DNA of 64,000 nucleotides from Burhinus oedicnemus (lineage: Eukaryota; Chordata; Aves; Charadriiformes; Burhinidae), in NCBI GenBank assembly GCA_008921705.1, contig VFFE01009205.1:3371737-3435736 (forward strand), given 5' to 3'. Below, piece by piece: positions 14,138 to 27,300 of the stretch (its first letter is position 1; each line of letters opens with the position of its first letter). Below the pieces are notes generated by a model, which was given only the letters and a program-made list of their open reading frames with translations, searched no databases and was not told the origin of the DNA. The translations under genes were made by a program, and so were the position numbers.

Positions 14138-14163
14138 AGCCAGTGAGCAAAGCCAGTGAGCAA
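14138..14163. repeat. 13-bp tandem duplication
   Basis: AGCCAGTGAGCAA occurs twice head to tail with no mismatch. It is a simple local duplication in intron DNA. Confidence 0.8.
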
Positions 14164-15086
14164 GTGATCTCTGAGGTGATCACATAGCATATACTCATGT
14201 ATAGCAAATCTATGGTAAGGGCGTAGGATTAGCAACAAGTCATTAAAATGCAGAGTTCCATATAACATCCCTGCAGGCTGACCACAAGAGCACCTTTAAG
14301 GTAGAACTATTAGCACTCTGTTTGCAGTGTCAGTGATGAACAGGTATTTGGTTTAAGAACACGACAGAGAAGGGACCTTCATTTCCTGGAACGCAGCAAG
14401 CCTGCATCAATAGTACTAAGTAGGTAATAACAACAGTGCTGAGCTAAAGCAACTTTGCCTGTGTGCAAGATGCAATCTATGTCTTTTCTATAAATGCACT
14501 GGAATTCCACGTACATAATACATAAAAAATTATTTAAGCTTTAGAAAATAAATTAAATGACCATCATAACTGAAGGCATTAACTAGGAAGGAGCATGCAG
14601 TTTGAAACAACTGCCGTTTATTACCCATTCATAGCTCGGCCTAGCACAATACATGAATTTATTACAGCTGAGAGATTATCCAAGTATGGTAAAAACTTTC
14701 TCACAGGCAAATAGGTGGTTAGCTAAAACCAGTTAAAATGCTTGTTCAAGTTTCCTTTGCTGACAGGTTTATAAACAATTTGGGCCCACGTACCACACCT
14801 TGCCACCCTTTCTCTGAGTTGACAACCCAACAGATATTCTTCCAATTACCAATTTTAGAAACAACTCCAGGAATGAAAGTCTTCACTGAATTTTTCCTGA
14901 GCAGAGAGACAGAGGAGAGGGAATTATCTTGCAATGCATGAGAGCAGCCCTGCTGCAGGGTGCTGTGGGGGAGCATGGGCACCTCGGCAGCACCCGCGTG
15001 GAAGCCAACATGCTCTGGGCTGTCTGGGATGCATATGGGGGGGTCCGGGAAAGCTGACAGCGTTGAGCATAAGATCAGCAGCCTTA

Positions 15087-15115
15087 AACCACTAGTTCAT
15101 CCTTTACTAGTGGTT
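15087..15115. repeat. Short perfect hairpin, 10-bp arms and 9-nt loop
   Basis: AACCACTAGT (15087-15096) and ACTAGTGGTT (15106-15115) are perfect reverse complements around the loop TCATCCTTT. It is not followed by a T-run on the sense strand and has no known function here. Confidence 0.6.
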
Positions 15116-17614
15116 CCTTGTTTGCTTATCAGTTCTTATTAAAGTCAAAAATCACAACACAGCTCTTCGTGGTGGAAACTGTTAACCACACCTCCGCTCC
15201 CACTTGACCACATGTTCCCTGGACACTGGATGGAGGAAGAAGAGGATGAAGGACTAACTGGACATACTAGTAACATCTTGAAAAACATATAATAATATTA
15301 AAAATATAATGAATTATCTTTCTGCTTTGCTGAATACAGCATGCCTTACTTGAAGGTTTAGAAATTCCATAATGTTTTGTAAATATGTGAAAAATAGCTC
15401 TTTTACAGATATGATAAGACTTTTTTTTTTCCAGCAACAACATGTGCTTTGAACTCTGCTGGAGGGGTGTCTAATATTTATGGGCAAGAATATGACCTGA
15501 ATAATTTTGTCCTTTCTGGTACCAGACAAGGGAACATCTTACATTGTCAAGGGACTTGGATACATCCGGTTTGGGAAATATCAAAAAATGGGTGTGTTGA
15601 TTTAGGTCAAGCTCTGTCACTACTTTCAGCAGGACCTTGGATATCCTGTTCAGATAAGGCACTAGGAAGGCTTGGATCTTCTCCAGTCTTCTGTTGAGAG
15701 AATAACAATCAACACAGCACCTTCAGCTGACAAATGAAACAGGGAACAGATTGCTATCAGCGTAAGAGCCAGCTCCTCTGACAGGTGTACCTGATCTCAC
15801 AGAGCTACAAGATTTCTGGTTTGTAGAAACAGTTAAGTCATACTTTTCATGAGAACCGTGACATGAGAAATCACATTATCACATAACTAATTGGGGTCAT
15901 ATGTTAAGTATCTCCTGAGTTTAAGGACTTCACCTTGAACTCCAAAAGGAAGCTGAAGTAGACCGATAGCTGTATCCCACTGAGCTCTAAAGAGCTTGTA
16001 TTGAGACACGAGGGAAATTGCCTCTTTTCCACAATCAGTCTGTGTCAGAGGGATATTTTCCTGCTTCTGGTTCAGATACCACAAGCAGGGATAAAACAGG
16101 CCGCTCTGAAAAGCTTCTAAATGTTCAAGCGATAAGACAGAGGAACCCCAGTTCACTTCATAAAGACACGGAGTGGTCAAGATAAAGCTCTCCTAGTCTA
16201 CAGGCTTTAGCTGTGAAAATTTCCCAAAAGGTCTGGGGAAAGGAGGTGAAAAGAGTTCTGGAAAACAAGAGCAGGACTCTTGAATGATTCATTTAAAAGC
16301 TTACTTATGCCTTGAAGAGCAGAGAGAGAACTTGGATGTCATTATTGAACACACTAATAGCAGCTGTCTTTCTGAGGCACCTGCATGTCTCCATGATGGA
16401 AGAGTGACTTGCTATTTGATGCTACGTGCAATTCCTGTCTGCCATTTTAGCTTCCCCACTGAAACAAAATGAAAAATATCTCCCAATGTCTGTGCTAGTT
16501 TTTGTGACTTCTTCCAGAGCCACCTCCAGTCATTCCATTCCGGTGACCTACTATTCTATCGAGGGACAAGGATGAGAAAATTCAAGCTCTTTTATCCTAG
16601 ACATGAAGAGTAATGAAGCACATGCTTCCTGTGCAGAAACTGCTGGACAGGAAAGTTCAAGCACAAGAAGCTTGTACACAGCCACAGCAGATTGCACAAG
16701 TACTCTAACTTTGGCAAGTGGAAGTCTCTGCAATGCAGTGGGAAAGCACTGCTAAACTTGGAATGAAAGCTGCAAATGAATCCACTACAGAACCTATATC
16801 TAGCATGCCCTACTGTTGAGTTATTAATGAAGAAGAAGGGAAACAGAGTAAGAGTAATATGGAGAAGAGACTGAGGTTTCCATTGGTGTCTCTTGTCTAA
16901 GGAAATCACGGACCACGTAAGAGAAAAATCAAAAAATTTCAATTTAGTTGCTTGCCCAGCAGCAAAATCAAAGGCAGGTGCTGGATATAATAGACAATAC
17001 TGGTCAAACTGTTTCTTTCTGCACAGCACTCAGTAAACAGAGTCGCCACTATTGAGTTCTAACCTCTTGTCATGCAGCAACATTGAGTCAACAATCCGCT
17101 CTCATGGCTTAATGCTTTTGATGTTTACTTTGTTCTTTCTGTAGTTCAAAAGAAAGCACTAATGCACCAGTCCTCTTACCAAATACAATCTTAATCCCAG
17201 AATCCCGAGCCTTTTGCTGTTGGCCAGTTAAGTCTGTTAAGACGAAAGGATTTGATCAAGCTTTACATAACAACACAGAAGTTAAATCCAGCAAAGAGAG
17301 TTCTTTTTATCTGTACTGCTCAGACGGTTAAGAGGGGGAAAAAAAGAGAGGGAGAAAAAAAAAAAAAAGGTAATGAACTTGGCTATGTAAAACAAAATAA
17401 GGAATTCAATTATTTCTCTTATTGCCACTTTGTCTTTTCAGTGAGAGTCTTCTAAAGAACTCAGATTTATTCTCCAATAAAGTCTCTGTGAAGGCTGTAA
17501 CTTTCCCCTAACACAGAACTGTGGCACCTGCTGTGCTTTTTTGCAAATCTGAGAAATGTTTCTTTTTCATTTTTTTTCCCTTCCCTACAGTGTATTTATA
17601 AAGACAGAATATAG

Positions 17615-17845
17615 TTCATTGATTAGACACTTGCCTGGTACTTGGTAGAGCTGGGCTCAAGTCTTTGTTTTGCCATTCACGTCCTTTGTGAGCTTAGCCC
17701 AACCAACCATGTTTCAGTGTGTTACAGCTCCCCATCTCTGAAACTAGTCATCAGTGATGTTGATGTTATCCTATGACACATGAATGTATAATCATGCAAC
17801 ATATGTTACACCAGTACATATGTAAAGATTGTGAGCTAGTGAAAT
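17615..17845 (+). repeat. MIR-like/ancient SINE remnant
   Basis: ATTAGACACTTGCCTGGTACTTGG, GAGCTGGGCTCAAGTC, CCTTTGTGAGCTTAGCCCAA and GTTACAGCTCCCCATCTCTGAAAC follow the layout of an old tRNA-derived SINE with a LINE-type tail (tRNA-like head, CTGGGTTCAAATC box, GTGACCTTGGGCAA, CCCCATCTGTAAAA). A stretch with GTAAAGATTGTGAGCTAG closes it. Divergence is high, so the limits are approximate. Confidence 0.5.
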
Positions 17846-19914
17846 AAAAGCAGAGCAACTATTTTATATTAATATGCTTTCTAGAATATGAATTACATTT
17901 TCACACAAAACATTTCTATGCAGAAATGAACTATGACAGTGGTCATCTTGTACCTAAGTCCCACACAGAATTCAAGCTGTGCCCTAACAAAGGTCTCAAA
18001 TCATGTTTTAGCTTCACTTTATGCTAATATCACAATTTTATACTAGTACTATCACAATCACCCAAAAATATTATGCCAGTAAAAAGTACTAAGTTATAGA
18101 AAAAGGGTGAAAGCGTCCTGCTTTCACACAATGCTTCTAGTATCATCTGTTAATTATAAGAAGATTTTAAATACCCCATTCGAGAGGGAAGTAGCTAACA
18201 CTGTCCCCAGCATGGAAAGCATAGCGTGGAGATCTGAGATCCAAAGGGACGAGGACCAAGCCTTGGCAATCCACATGCATTTGCCCGAGCACCAGGTGGG
18301 AACAGTTACCTGCCTCCCAACTGGAAAGATGCCACAGAACAGCTCTTCCCCAGTGGCAGCACACAAAGAAAGGACCACCTGCTGGTATCTAAATCTTGTC
18401 TTCACTACTCAGCTACTTCATAAGAAATGAGACGCATCAGAAGTAATAATGTAAAACTGCTGAAAGACTGAAATTACCATAGCCTAAAAGGTTTTACACC
18501 TGCTGACTAGTTTGGAAATATTATATATTGGATATTATGTTTGCTGTGCAAGACAATTCTGCACAACAAAGTAAGAAAAAATTAGAGGCAAGGAAAGGTA
18601 GAATGAGACATAGAAAAATGAAATTATTCACTGACATTTAATAACCTGTGTTATGCAGATTCTCCCATAATTCTGAAAATTAAAAAGCCACCCTTTATTA
18701 GAGTTACGTCCTGCTATGAGCAGAAAGGAAAACGGTGGTGAAGTTAAATACTGAAACACTTTTAACAAACACTGACTCCACCATGGCAAGTATATCTTGC
18801 TTTGTGTTTAACATAGCCTACAAGCACTAGCTGAAATTGAGCTCCTATGGTACAGGCACATATGGGAACATTCTTTGTAAATGGAAGACATGACAGAAAC
18901 ATGGGATCCAAGAAACACAGTATATTAACACATTTCACAGGTAAGGAACTGGAAGACAGACATTCTTAACATAGAGAATCTTTCAAGTTCCTTTTAGACA
19001 GAAGTCTCTACCACCAGACACAAATGACTGGATTATAAAAGGACACAACTTTCTAAATTAAGCTTGACATGGTTCATTGCTCTAAATAAATTGGGCATAT
19101 TGTTTCCACTAGTCTATAATATAAATCTAGTGCACAGCCCATGCAATCACTTGTTATACTAGAGTGTTTCACAGAGAGTTTCTGAAGTCTCGTTTCTTTG
19201 TTTTTTTTAAAAGAATGAGCAACAATGTCCTCAAATTAATCTCTTCTGTTCATCAACCCCCACTTGCCCAACTGAACTTCAAGGTACCTCAGATGTGTTC
19301 TCTGGTACGCAGAATACAGTGCCCACACTCAGGGTCCCCAAAGGCCCTTCCCATCACAACAGTGATTCCTTCTCCACTGCAGGGAGATGCCTGATCACAG
19401 ATGAAGAGATGAGATGAGCCTTAGAAAGAAGTTATCTGAGGCCATAATGATTCCATTCATATTCAAGAGAAATGTATTGAGTAGGAGTCCCTGGTCTTTA
19501 TTAGAAATTAATGCAGGCATTTCTAAGTCTGGTTTGTGTAACACAGAAGGGTGTGCAGCATATCACAAAACCCAATGCTAACATTTTCAGTGATCACATT
19601 TACCACCTCTGCTGGGGACAGTGATATTCACTACTACTACCAATGCCAAGAGAAGCACCTGGGAAAAAATTGTGAGACCTCGAATTAAAACACTTGGTCC
19701 CTATGATACAACTGGGTGACTTTTTTCAATACTTGGAGGATAGTGGTAGGAGATACAGAAATAATACCCTATTCCCATCTTAACAGTTTTGCCAGGCAAG
19801 TAACACATCAGTATATCAAGAACTGCACTCTCATAAATGCATTCTCACAGACTTGTTCACTGACTTACTCCAATACCCCTTAATATTAAGCAAGAAGTTT
19901 TGTTCTTTAAATAC

Positions 19915-19972
19915 CTTCTAGACGAAAGTGTTCATCACCAATAGTATCTCTGTAGCCTTCCCCAGATAAATC
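19915..19972 (-). CDS. NKD1: NKD1 internal coding exon, 58 bp (…RDTIGDEHFRLE)
   Basis: On the minus strand a poly-T tract ending TTAACAG precedes GATTTATCTGGGG, and the exon ends CGTCTAGAAG before the donor GTATTT. The 58 bp are 19 codons plus one base. That base (G) plus the first two bases of the exon at 1137 make the Val of LEVALPPEK, so the phases join exactly. The translation is DLSGEGYRDTIGDEHFRLE. Human NKD1, as I recall it, has GDVLRDTLSEEEEDDFRLE just before VALPPEK. R-D-T, the acidic run and FRLE are therefore kept, while the bird copy is slightly shorter and less acidic. The piece links the variable N-terminal region to the conserved LEVALPPEK block. It lies 18.8 kb upstream of the next exon. 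The donor is weaker than consensus (GTATTT), but joint phase and homology make the call strong. Confidence 0.93.
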
Positions 19973-22900
19973 CTGTTAAAAAAAAAAAAATTAATGACAA
20001 ATATACTATATACAAAGTGTCGAGGTGTTAAGAATATGTATTACTATTGCCAGGATTAATTTAAAACACCAATAAGAGCACAGAAGTTGTTTTCCAGGAA
20101 AGAAGTCAATCACTTTATTAGTGGTAGTCAATGCGTTTGGTGCTATTTTACAATGCTCTGAACATACTTTAGGACAAAAATTTAATGGAGAGGAATAGAT
20201 TGTACAGGGGAAAGAAAAAAGAAGTGTTCATATTCAAATCCTTTTACAAAGTAGATTAATATTTAGGATGACAACATTCTGTCAATCAAGCAAGATTTAA
20301 AAAAAAGGCAAATGGAAATGATAGAGAAGAAATAAGCCCTTGTCTACCCACAGAGGAATGTTATCACTTGGTTCCACCAACACAGAACTTTTCATATGCC
20401 AGAGGTCACCCAAGAAATGCAGATACCAGACTCTAAAGAGCTGCCTGATCCTTCAGTCCTGAAATTAATGAAATTTTGTCAGCCCCAGTACATCTAGAGC
20501 AATACAGAAGAAGATGCCATAGATATGCAGATGATCTTATCTCAGACCCAAACCCTATTTCTCTAATGGTGCTGAAGTAGCAATAAAGGACATCAGTGGG
20601 ATTTGGAGCTAATCCCACTTACAATGACCCTGAAGAGCATTCTTACTCTCATATTAGCAAACCCTTCCAGCTCCATCCCCCCCACCCAGCTAAACCATAA
20701 GCAATGACAGCTATCCTCCTGTTTTGCTTTCTCCCATTCATTCCTAAGGCTCTGGCATCACCATAACGTCATTGACCTTACATTACAGTCTGGCTCCCTA
20801 AATTCTCCACTAACACTCTCTGCCACTGATAAATAGTTATGGTGATAAAGAAGAATATGGTCCTAAAAAACTGGGGTGCTGCACTCATGGCCATTTTAAC
20901 TTCACCTGCAAAAACATACTAGGAACACAGAGCCAGCATTCTCAGCATCAACCTATGAACTACAAGTTGACGGTATGGAGCTTTTTGCACATGATAAGAA
21001 TAAGGGAATAACCTGTGAAAATTAATGTCTGGATATATTAATTAGCTTTATTGTTAAGCAATTTTATCATGATAAAAGCAGTTCACCTCTTTTTCTTGCA
21101 AAAGCCAACAGACATTCTTTTCTGCCTTCCATGTGCCCAAATGTTATTCTTTGAGATTAGTTATCAGAAATAACTAAGCCACAAAAGCCTGTCTTAGGAA
21201 TTCTTCAGTATCAATTTCTGCAACAGCATTTTAAAAATTAGATTTCACAGAATCTTACTGGATAGCTAGCCCAGAGACCCTGAAAATACCATTCTGTTCA
21301 TAAGCAGATAGCCTGAAATAAAGTTAGAACTCATGGGCCAAATGGCCCTGAGAAATGCTGGCAACTTGGCCCGGAATCCTAGGATTCTACACAATTTTAT
21401 AGCACAATGTTGCTATAAAAGCTGCCACTCTGGATTTAGCTTTCCAAGAAGCAAATCACAAAACCTATTTTGTTTTCTCGAGTTTTTGTTCCAGAAAAAA
21501 AAGGTCTCTCTTTTTGAGCATGTGCTGATTAATATCTATCATTACCTTAAAAATTATGGAAGAAATGGACAGCGAACGAAAAGAAGACATTAAATGTTGG
21601 CATAACTTCTCATATTTCTGCAAGATGGTCTTGTAAAAGTTAGTATACTTTTGTTTGATCAAATTCCCCCATGTCATCCTCTTCCATGAAGCTCAGAGAG
21701 CACACCTCTGACTGCTCTCATAGATAATGAGATATATAGAAGTGACTACATAGGCATATATGGCACCTCTGCTCTCTCCCACAATGCTAAATATTAAATA
21801 ACTGGTTTGTTTGTGCCTTTTTTTTTACTAAACTCAGATTTCCTGCTCCTTCTCACTCTCTTGGGAAAAAAAAAAATATTTTCTGTTAACCTGGTCAGCA
21901 AATATGCAATGAGTATGTATGATCTTACTTGTGATGGCCCTGTGAGGAGAATACTATCTAGCTGGTAGCCTTCATCTCTTAAAATTTTAGCAAAGCAAGC
22001 AGTGCATCTGGGTATCAAATGTTGCCTGCTAAAATGATGTCATTAATCTCATCCTCTACAAAACCTGCAAGTCATTAATTGTTATGATTTTTCAAAAGGC
22101 GTTACTTAAAAATGAGCACACATTTGTTGATGTAAAAAGCACCATCAATTAACTCAATAGAAAAGAGTGGAAGACAAAAGTGTAAAACAGTAGAACAAAG
22201 CATTAATATTCATTAAGCTAGCTTTCTTATTTTCTCACTTTTAATCATTACATGGGTCTTAAGTAAATATGTTTTATAGTCTAGTTTCACTCCTTGTCTA
22301 GCTCCTAGTTATTTACGTTAAAGTAGTAACTTAATGCAAGCAAATTTCCAGTGTTTCTGCCTTAAACCAAATTATTATAAATTACTAAATTCTAGAAAAG
22401 TATTTTTATGATGTTGAACCATAATATTAGTGTTAAATGCCACATAAATTGGCAATCCATCTTGACACTGATGAGAGTATCGCTTGGATGTTTTAGGGAC
22501 ACATTTAAGCAGAATTCCTCAGCTCCCATTCAAATATGTTCCTCTGTGTGTGTAAGATTATGACATGTATTATCTTTGATAGACAGGTGTGTATCTGTGA
22601 AAGGTGTGGGCAACTCTGGGATTTCACAGCAAAAAAATTGAAGGGGAAAAAACCCAAACCTGTATCATTCGTATTATTATCATTAACTCCCCTGTCAAAA
22701 AACTGCAAGAGAGTTACCTGACTATTTTTATCATGAGACAGATGTCACAACCTGAATAAATACCAAAATGCACCTGCTTGAGGAAAGGATTTTGGACAGT
22801 GTATGCAAAGTCACACTCAACAGAAAAGTACGAAAGCTGAGCAAGCATCAGAGAAAACAATTGTGACCGCAGCTCATAGTGCATAATGGAGTAATAATCC

Positions 22901-23089
22901 CAGTAAGCTGTACAAATTGAACATTTGTACAATTTGAACAAATTGAACGTAAGAGAGGGCATCTGCTCCCAGTTACCCATATTCAGAAAATGGACTAGAG
23001 CAAAAGAAAAGGGTAGCTATGTAAGACAACTTGCAGCTCAAGAAATTCTAGTGGGAAGCAAACGCTATAGCCAGGTAGGAATATTTGAC

Positions 23090-23260
23090 ACGGGGGAGAA
23101 GCGTGTTCGAGCACAAAGGAAACACAGGCTCCAGGGGACGAAAAACCCAGCAGCGGCTCTGCCGCTTGGCCGGGCTGTGCGGCGTGGGCCGCCCCGCGCA
23201 GCTGCAGCAGCCCGGCCCGCGGCAGGAGCGGTGCCCGAGAGAGCAAAAGCAACAACGTTT
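23090..23260. promoter_or_regulatory. CpG-rich patch within an NKD1 intron (possible alternative promoter or exon)
   Basis: About 170 bp contain roughly 18 CpG dinucleotides, including GCCGCCCCGCGCAGCTGCAGC and CCCGGCCCGCGGCAGG, while both flanks are AT-rich and CpG-poor. Open frames of 62-114 codons cross the patch on both strands, which is expected from GC-rich DNA and not evidence of coding. No clear acceptor/donor pair fits NKD1 phase. It could be a minor CpG island with an alternative first exon, an enhancer, or a GC-rich fossil insertion. Confidence 0.35.
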
Positions 23261-23989
23261 AGGTCATAGGTAGTTGTATATCACTGTCCTGACACGATGT
23301 TTTAAATCACAACACTGCACTTTCAAACTGGAACACCGAGTCATGAAACAACCAAAACCAGATGTACCCTGTGAAATACTATATAAATGAGGTCAGCGAG
23401 CACTTGAAAGAATAAAGAAAAGAAACATTTAATGTAGCAGGATTACTCCAGCATGCCATATCTATAGGTTGCTAAACAGGAACCCACCTAGAATAAGTGT
23501 CTCTACCTAACTGGGAGTTTTCCAGATAAGTAAGTTGGCCTCCATTAGCTGCCAACACAAATCACACAAAACGACTGAGATTCAGGCTCAAACATCTGCT
23601 TCAAAACTCTGAACAGCTGGCTGCCTGGCCTGGGTAGAAAGGACCTTGTGTCCCATGTATCCCATTCTGATAGGTGCCGCTGTACTCAGCTGAGATTCAA
23701 GAGGGTGGGGGTGGAGAGAAGAGTTAATTAGTGCAACTCCCTCAGAAATGCTGCTGAGTATATACATACATGAGGAAGAAAAACAATCTTTAAAAGCTCC
23801 CACACCCCAGGGCTTCTATTCAGCTGGTTACAACTCAGGCAATCGTCACTCGCTTCCCACCTTTGCTGTGCAGTCAGACGCTGATGAATTCTAACTCGCT
23901 GGGAATTTTATTTTTTTAACCCCAGCCTCAGCCCTAACCACCCTGTGCAGTTTTCTTACTGATACAAGCCTCTGGAGACTAAAGGCCAG

Positions 23990-24310
23990 GCACTCACTCG
24001 GGGGCTTCCAGTTATTGACTTCTTTTTCACCAGCTATCTGAAAATGCTGCCATCCAAATCCTCACCCATCGTTCTGCCTACATTGCTTTATTTCTCCGAT
24101 GTCTTTGCTGGCTCCCTTTCTGCTTCTACATCGAGGTTAAGCTCCTTGTCTTCACCTTCCAGGCTCTACACAGTTGTATTTGCTCTCGCATCTCCTAGCC
24201 CTACCTCCTAACCCCTATGCCCACCGATTCCTTCAATCTTGGTCATCAGTATGACTCTTTCTACCTGTCCTGGCTCTGCCTTTTCATGCCGCTCTCCACA
24301 ACATCCAGCA
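23990..24310 (+). repeat. Ancient LINE remnant, CR1/L2-clade ORF2 end
   Basis: The stretch CTTTGCTGGCTCCCTTTCTGCTTC, ATCGAGGTTAAGCTCCTTGTC and TTCACCTTCCAGGCTCTACAC resembles the ORF2 C-terminal region of old L2/CR1-like LINEs, where a HWLPV…RI.FK…L.YKAL protein motif is encoded. Later TCTGCC and TGCCGCTCTCC pieces fit the same region. Frames are broken and no 3' tail is seen. Confidence 0.45.
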
Positions 24311-27300
24311 GCCAGCACCTACGAGCCAAAGCTACAGAACGCAAACAGGCTGTATTTTAGCAACCCACATTTGGACTAACAAGGTGTTAAATAAAGTTTT
24401 GCTTTTGGTGTAAGTAGAGACAGCTACATCCATAGATGTATTAGATATATCAAAGGATAACGTTTAATTTAGGTAGGTTATCATGATAACAAGCACATTT
24501 TTAAAGTTTGGACCCCCCTACTCCCTGTATTACATCACAGTCAATATTGTGTTAATTAATATTTTTCAAAAAGGTGTTGCTCTTCTCAAGTAGAAACAAG
24601 TTGCTTTACCTCTCCTCCTTCAAACTTCTCATTAAAATCCTTTGATTTAGCCTTAAGATACTCTATTTTCCACATTTTTTGTAGAAAATATGCACACATT
24701 TCCTGTTTTAATGAAGTTCTTATCAAGGTATCATATCCACCACTTTCCCCGAGTAAAACACATGCAAAATGACAAATTGTCAGCCAAGAAAACTTTCCTC
24801 CCTATTTTTAACCATCTGACTGAAACATGTCTTTTTTTCTTCCTTTATTCTCATATTGATGCAATAAAGTTCCAGTACTTTTGGAAAGAGCAAAGTTGAA
24901 GAAACGCCTTTCACAACAGGACTGCAAGGGATAAGATATGTGGTAACTCTAACATCTTGTGGAGCAGATTTTATAATGGTTTTAAAGTAGCTGCCAACAA
25001 GAACGCTGTGTCACCTATGCACAAACTTCCATTCTTGATGTAGACAAAAAACAGTCCCAAGCAATAGAGGTTCAAGAGAACAAGGATGCCCTTTGGCCTT
25101 TCACTCAAACAACCAAGGACTCAGCCCGACTGCTAAGTGGCTATTCTGAATGCTCCAGTCTCACTTGCAGGAAACAAGTTTCCAAAATAAGTCTGATTTT
25201 CATATAGCGAGTCCTCAGCAGATTTTGAAAACCGAGTCTCTTGAAGATGCTTCAGGAAACCCATCCAAACCCCAAAGCAGTCATTAGTATTGTTTTACTT
25301 TATTTTTAATCTTCTCCAGACGTCAAGACAAAGAGGTAAAAGATTTTTTTGAAAAACAACTGATGGGAGGAACCTAGCTCCCCTCTGGGTATCTGAAATT
25401 TCCCACGGAGTAGAAACATAGCCGTGTGTAACTATGATCAACTCAAGCCTATTCTTCACTACTAGGAAACCTATTCACACCTCAAAAAAGGGTATAATTT
25501 ATTTTAGGATAATGCAGGTGAAAGCAGATACTGAGTTATCTGAGGTGATCATCATTCTTTACAAATACAGCTTTACAACCAGGCCTAAAACTTGGAAATT
25601 AAATAAACAAATAAATAAATAGAGAGATAATTAAACTGCTTGTAATCAGACATACTTGGAGATGACATTTTGCTGGGTTAGCAGGTTCCATGCATACAAA
25701 CCCATGCAGTCAAATATACATAAGTAGATGATTGTGCATACAATTTTGTGTGATCACTACTTACAGGCAAAAGATAAGAATGCATTTGGGGCATGCATTT
25801 GGCTCTCTCCGCATTTGGAAGTGAAGCCTTCATATTAATATTCTCTTTCAAAAATGCTTGAAGATCCCCCTCATAAGCCTTTTCAAATAAACCATATGCT
25901 TCTGTATTACAGTGTCCTATTTAGGACAAGAGCTACCTTTCCTTCCTTGTTCATAAGTAATCTATATACCCAGGGCCTTACACAGACAAAGTATATATTC
26001 CAAGCCTCACTATAATGAAAATTGAAACCAGACAAATGCAATTAAGAATTAAAGCATATACCATATAGAAAAACATTATAGAGCAATACATATTTATGCT
26101 TTGGTTTAAGCCTAATATTGTTTCTCCTACGGCATATTTTACCTTTCCTTCTGCAACCATGAGGTTTTACGTTTTCTTTTTCTTTGTAAGTTTGCCATTC
26201 CAGGTAATTTAATAGGAAAGATAACTCACCAGGATTCAACTTTCTGTAAAGAATGTGTAAAGCAGCTCCCACTTGGAGAAGAAGTCAAGGTGACTTTAAT
26301 TACTAGACCAACATTAAAATACACATTGCAACTGCAATAACGCAGTTTCTTAAGCAGAAGCAGCAAGCTCAACTTTTATAATGTTTTCTTTCTCTGAAAT
26401 AAGAACCTGGTGCTCTGTGATCCATTGCAGATGGGTTTTTCTTCCTCCACCATGCATGGAAGCTTCTCTCAGATAAAATTTCTTCACAATATAATCACAG
26501 CAGGTAGAGTTGTTAAGAAAACAGATTTCTCCTCTAAGATCTCTGATAGATTATCTTGGGTGGGTTTAGCTGCTGTGGTTTAGGATTTTATCTGCCTTTA
26601 TCTGCCATGATGGCCTCTATGTCCAAAGTTACGATATTCCTAACAGAGATAGCAGAAGCCAATGGGTGTAGCACACCAGATACTGAAATTCATCCTTTGG
26701 TACCTCAGCACGAAGTTCATACTAATATACCAGCTCAAAAACTATGATGGTGAAACACACAAATGCATTCAGTTTGGCTGCCTCTGCTCTAGGAGCAGTA
26801 ATTCCCAGCCATAATAATATGGTAATAGTGTTTGAAATCACTGCATCTATATCCACCAATTTGACAGAACTGGAGTGCCTGCAGTCTCCTCTCACAGAAG
26901 GTGAATGTAGAGCAATTCCAGCTGCTGGTAAAATACTGTGAAGATAAAGACAGGATAACAAGAAAAACCCACAAACCCCTTAATCTCCAGTCACAAAGGA
27001 TTGACAACTATTAGAGGCTTATGAGGCAAAAAAATATTGCCAATATCTTTATATCCCTGTTACAGACCCTCAAATGGGTGCAAGGAGCAGCTGTACAATA
27101 CGCTTTTAAGGATATCCCATCCATAGGAACACAAACATGATGTGTTGAGGAAGTGAAAGTGCAAAGTAGATGGGCACTTACACAAAAGACTTCATGATGG
27201 ATGTCTGAATAAATAAGAAAGGAAACGTGGTACTTTTTGCTCCAGGTTGCTTGCAACATGCAGCTGAATCTCTTTTGTCCCAATCCAACACCTGGACTAG

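Larger units (their letters stand above)
1138..19914 (-). other. NKD1: NKD1 intron of about 18.8 kb between the 58-bp and 107-bp exons
   Basis: The intron is bounded by GTATTT (minus strand, at 19914) and TTTTTTGCAG (at 1138). I see no further exon that fits phase or NKD homology. Contents: an AT-rich stretch at 1690-1790; an ancient repeat remnant at 6318-6365; a G12 run plus CA repeat at 8129-8155; a GC-richer zone at 9590-10030; poly-T at 10545-10562 and 13715-13730; a moderately GC-rich stretch at 11940-12440; a 13-bp tandem pair at 14138-14163; a small perfect hairpin at 15087-15115; and an ancient SINE/LINE-tail-like remnant at 17615-17845. The rest (2000-6300, 6400-8100, 10600-13700, 15200-17600, 17850-19900) is unremarkable unique intronic sequence with scattered short chance ORFs, the longest about 145 codons at 16592-17029. 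Confidence 0.85.

Noticed and set aside
26230..26260. Tiny minus-strand acceptor/donor pair (CTTTACAG … GTGAGT) around 14 bases.
   Set aside because: A 14-base micro-exon would break the NKD1 reading frame between the 106- and 58-bp exons, which already join in phase.
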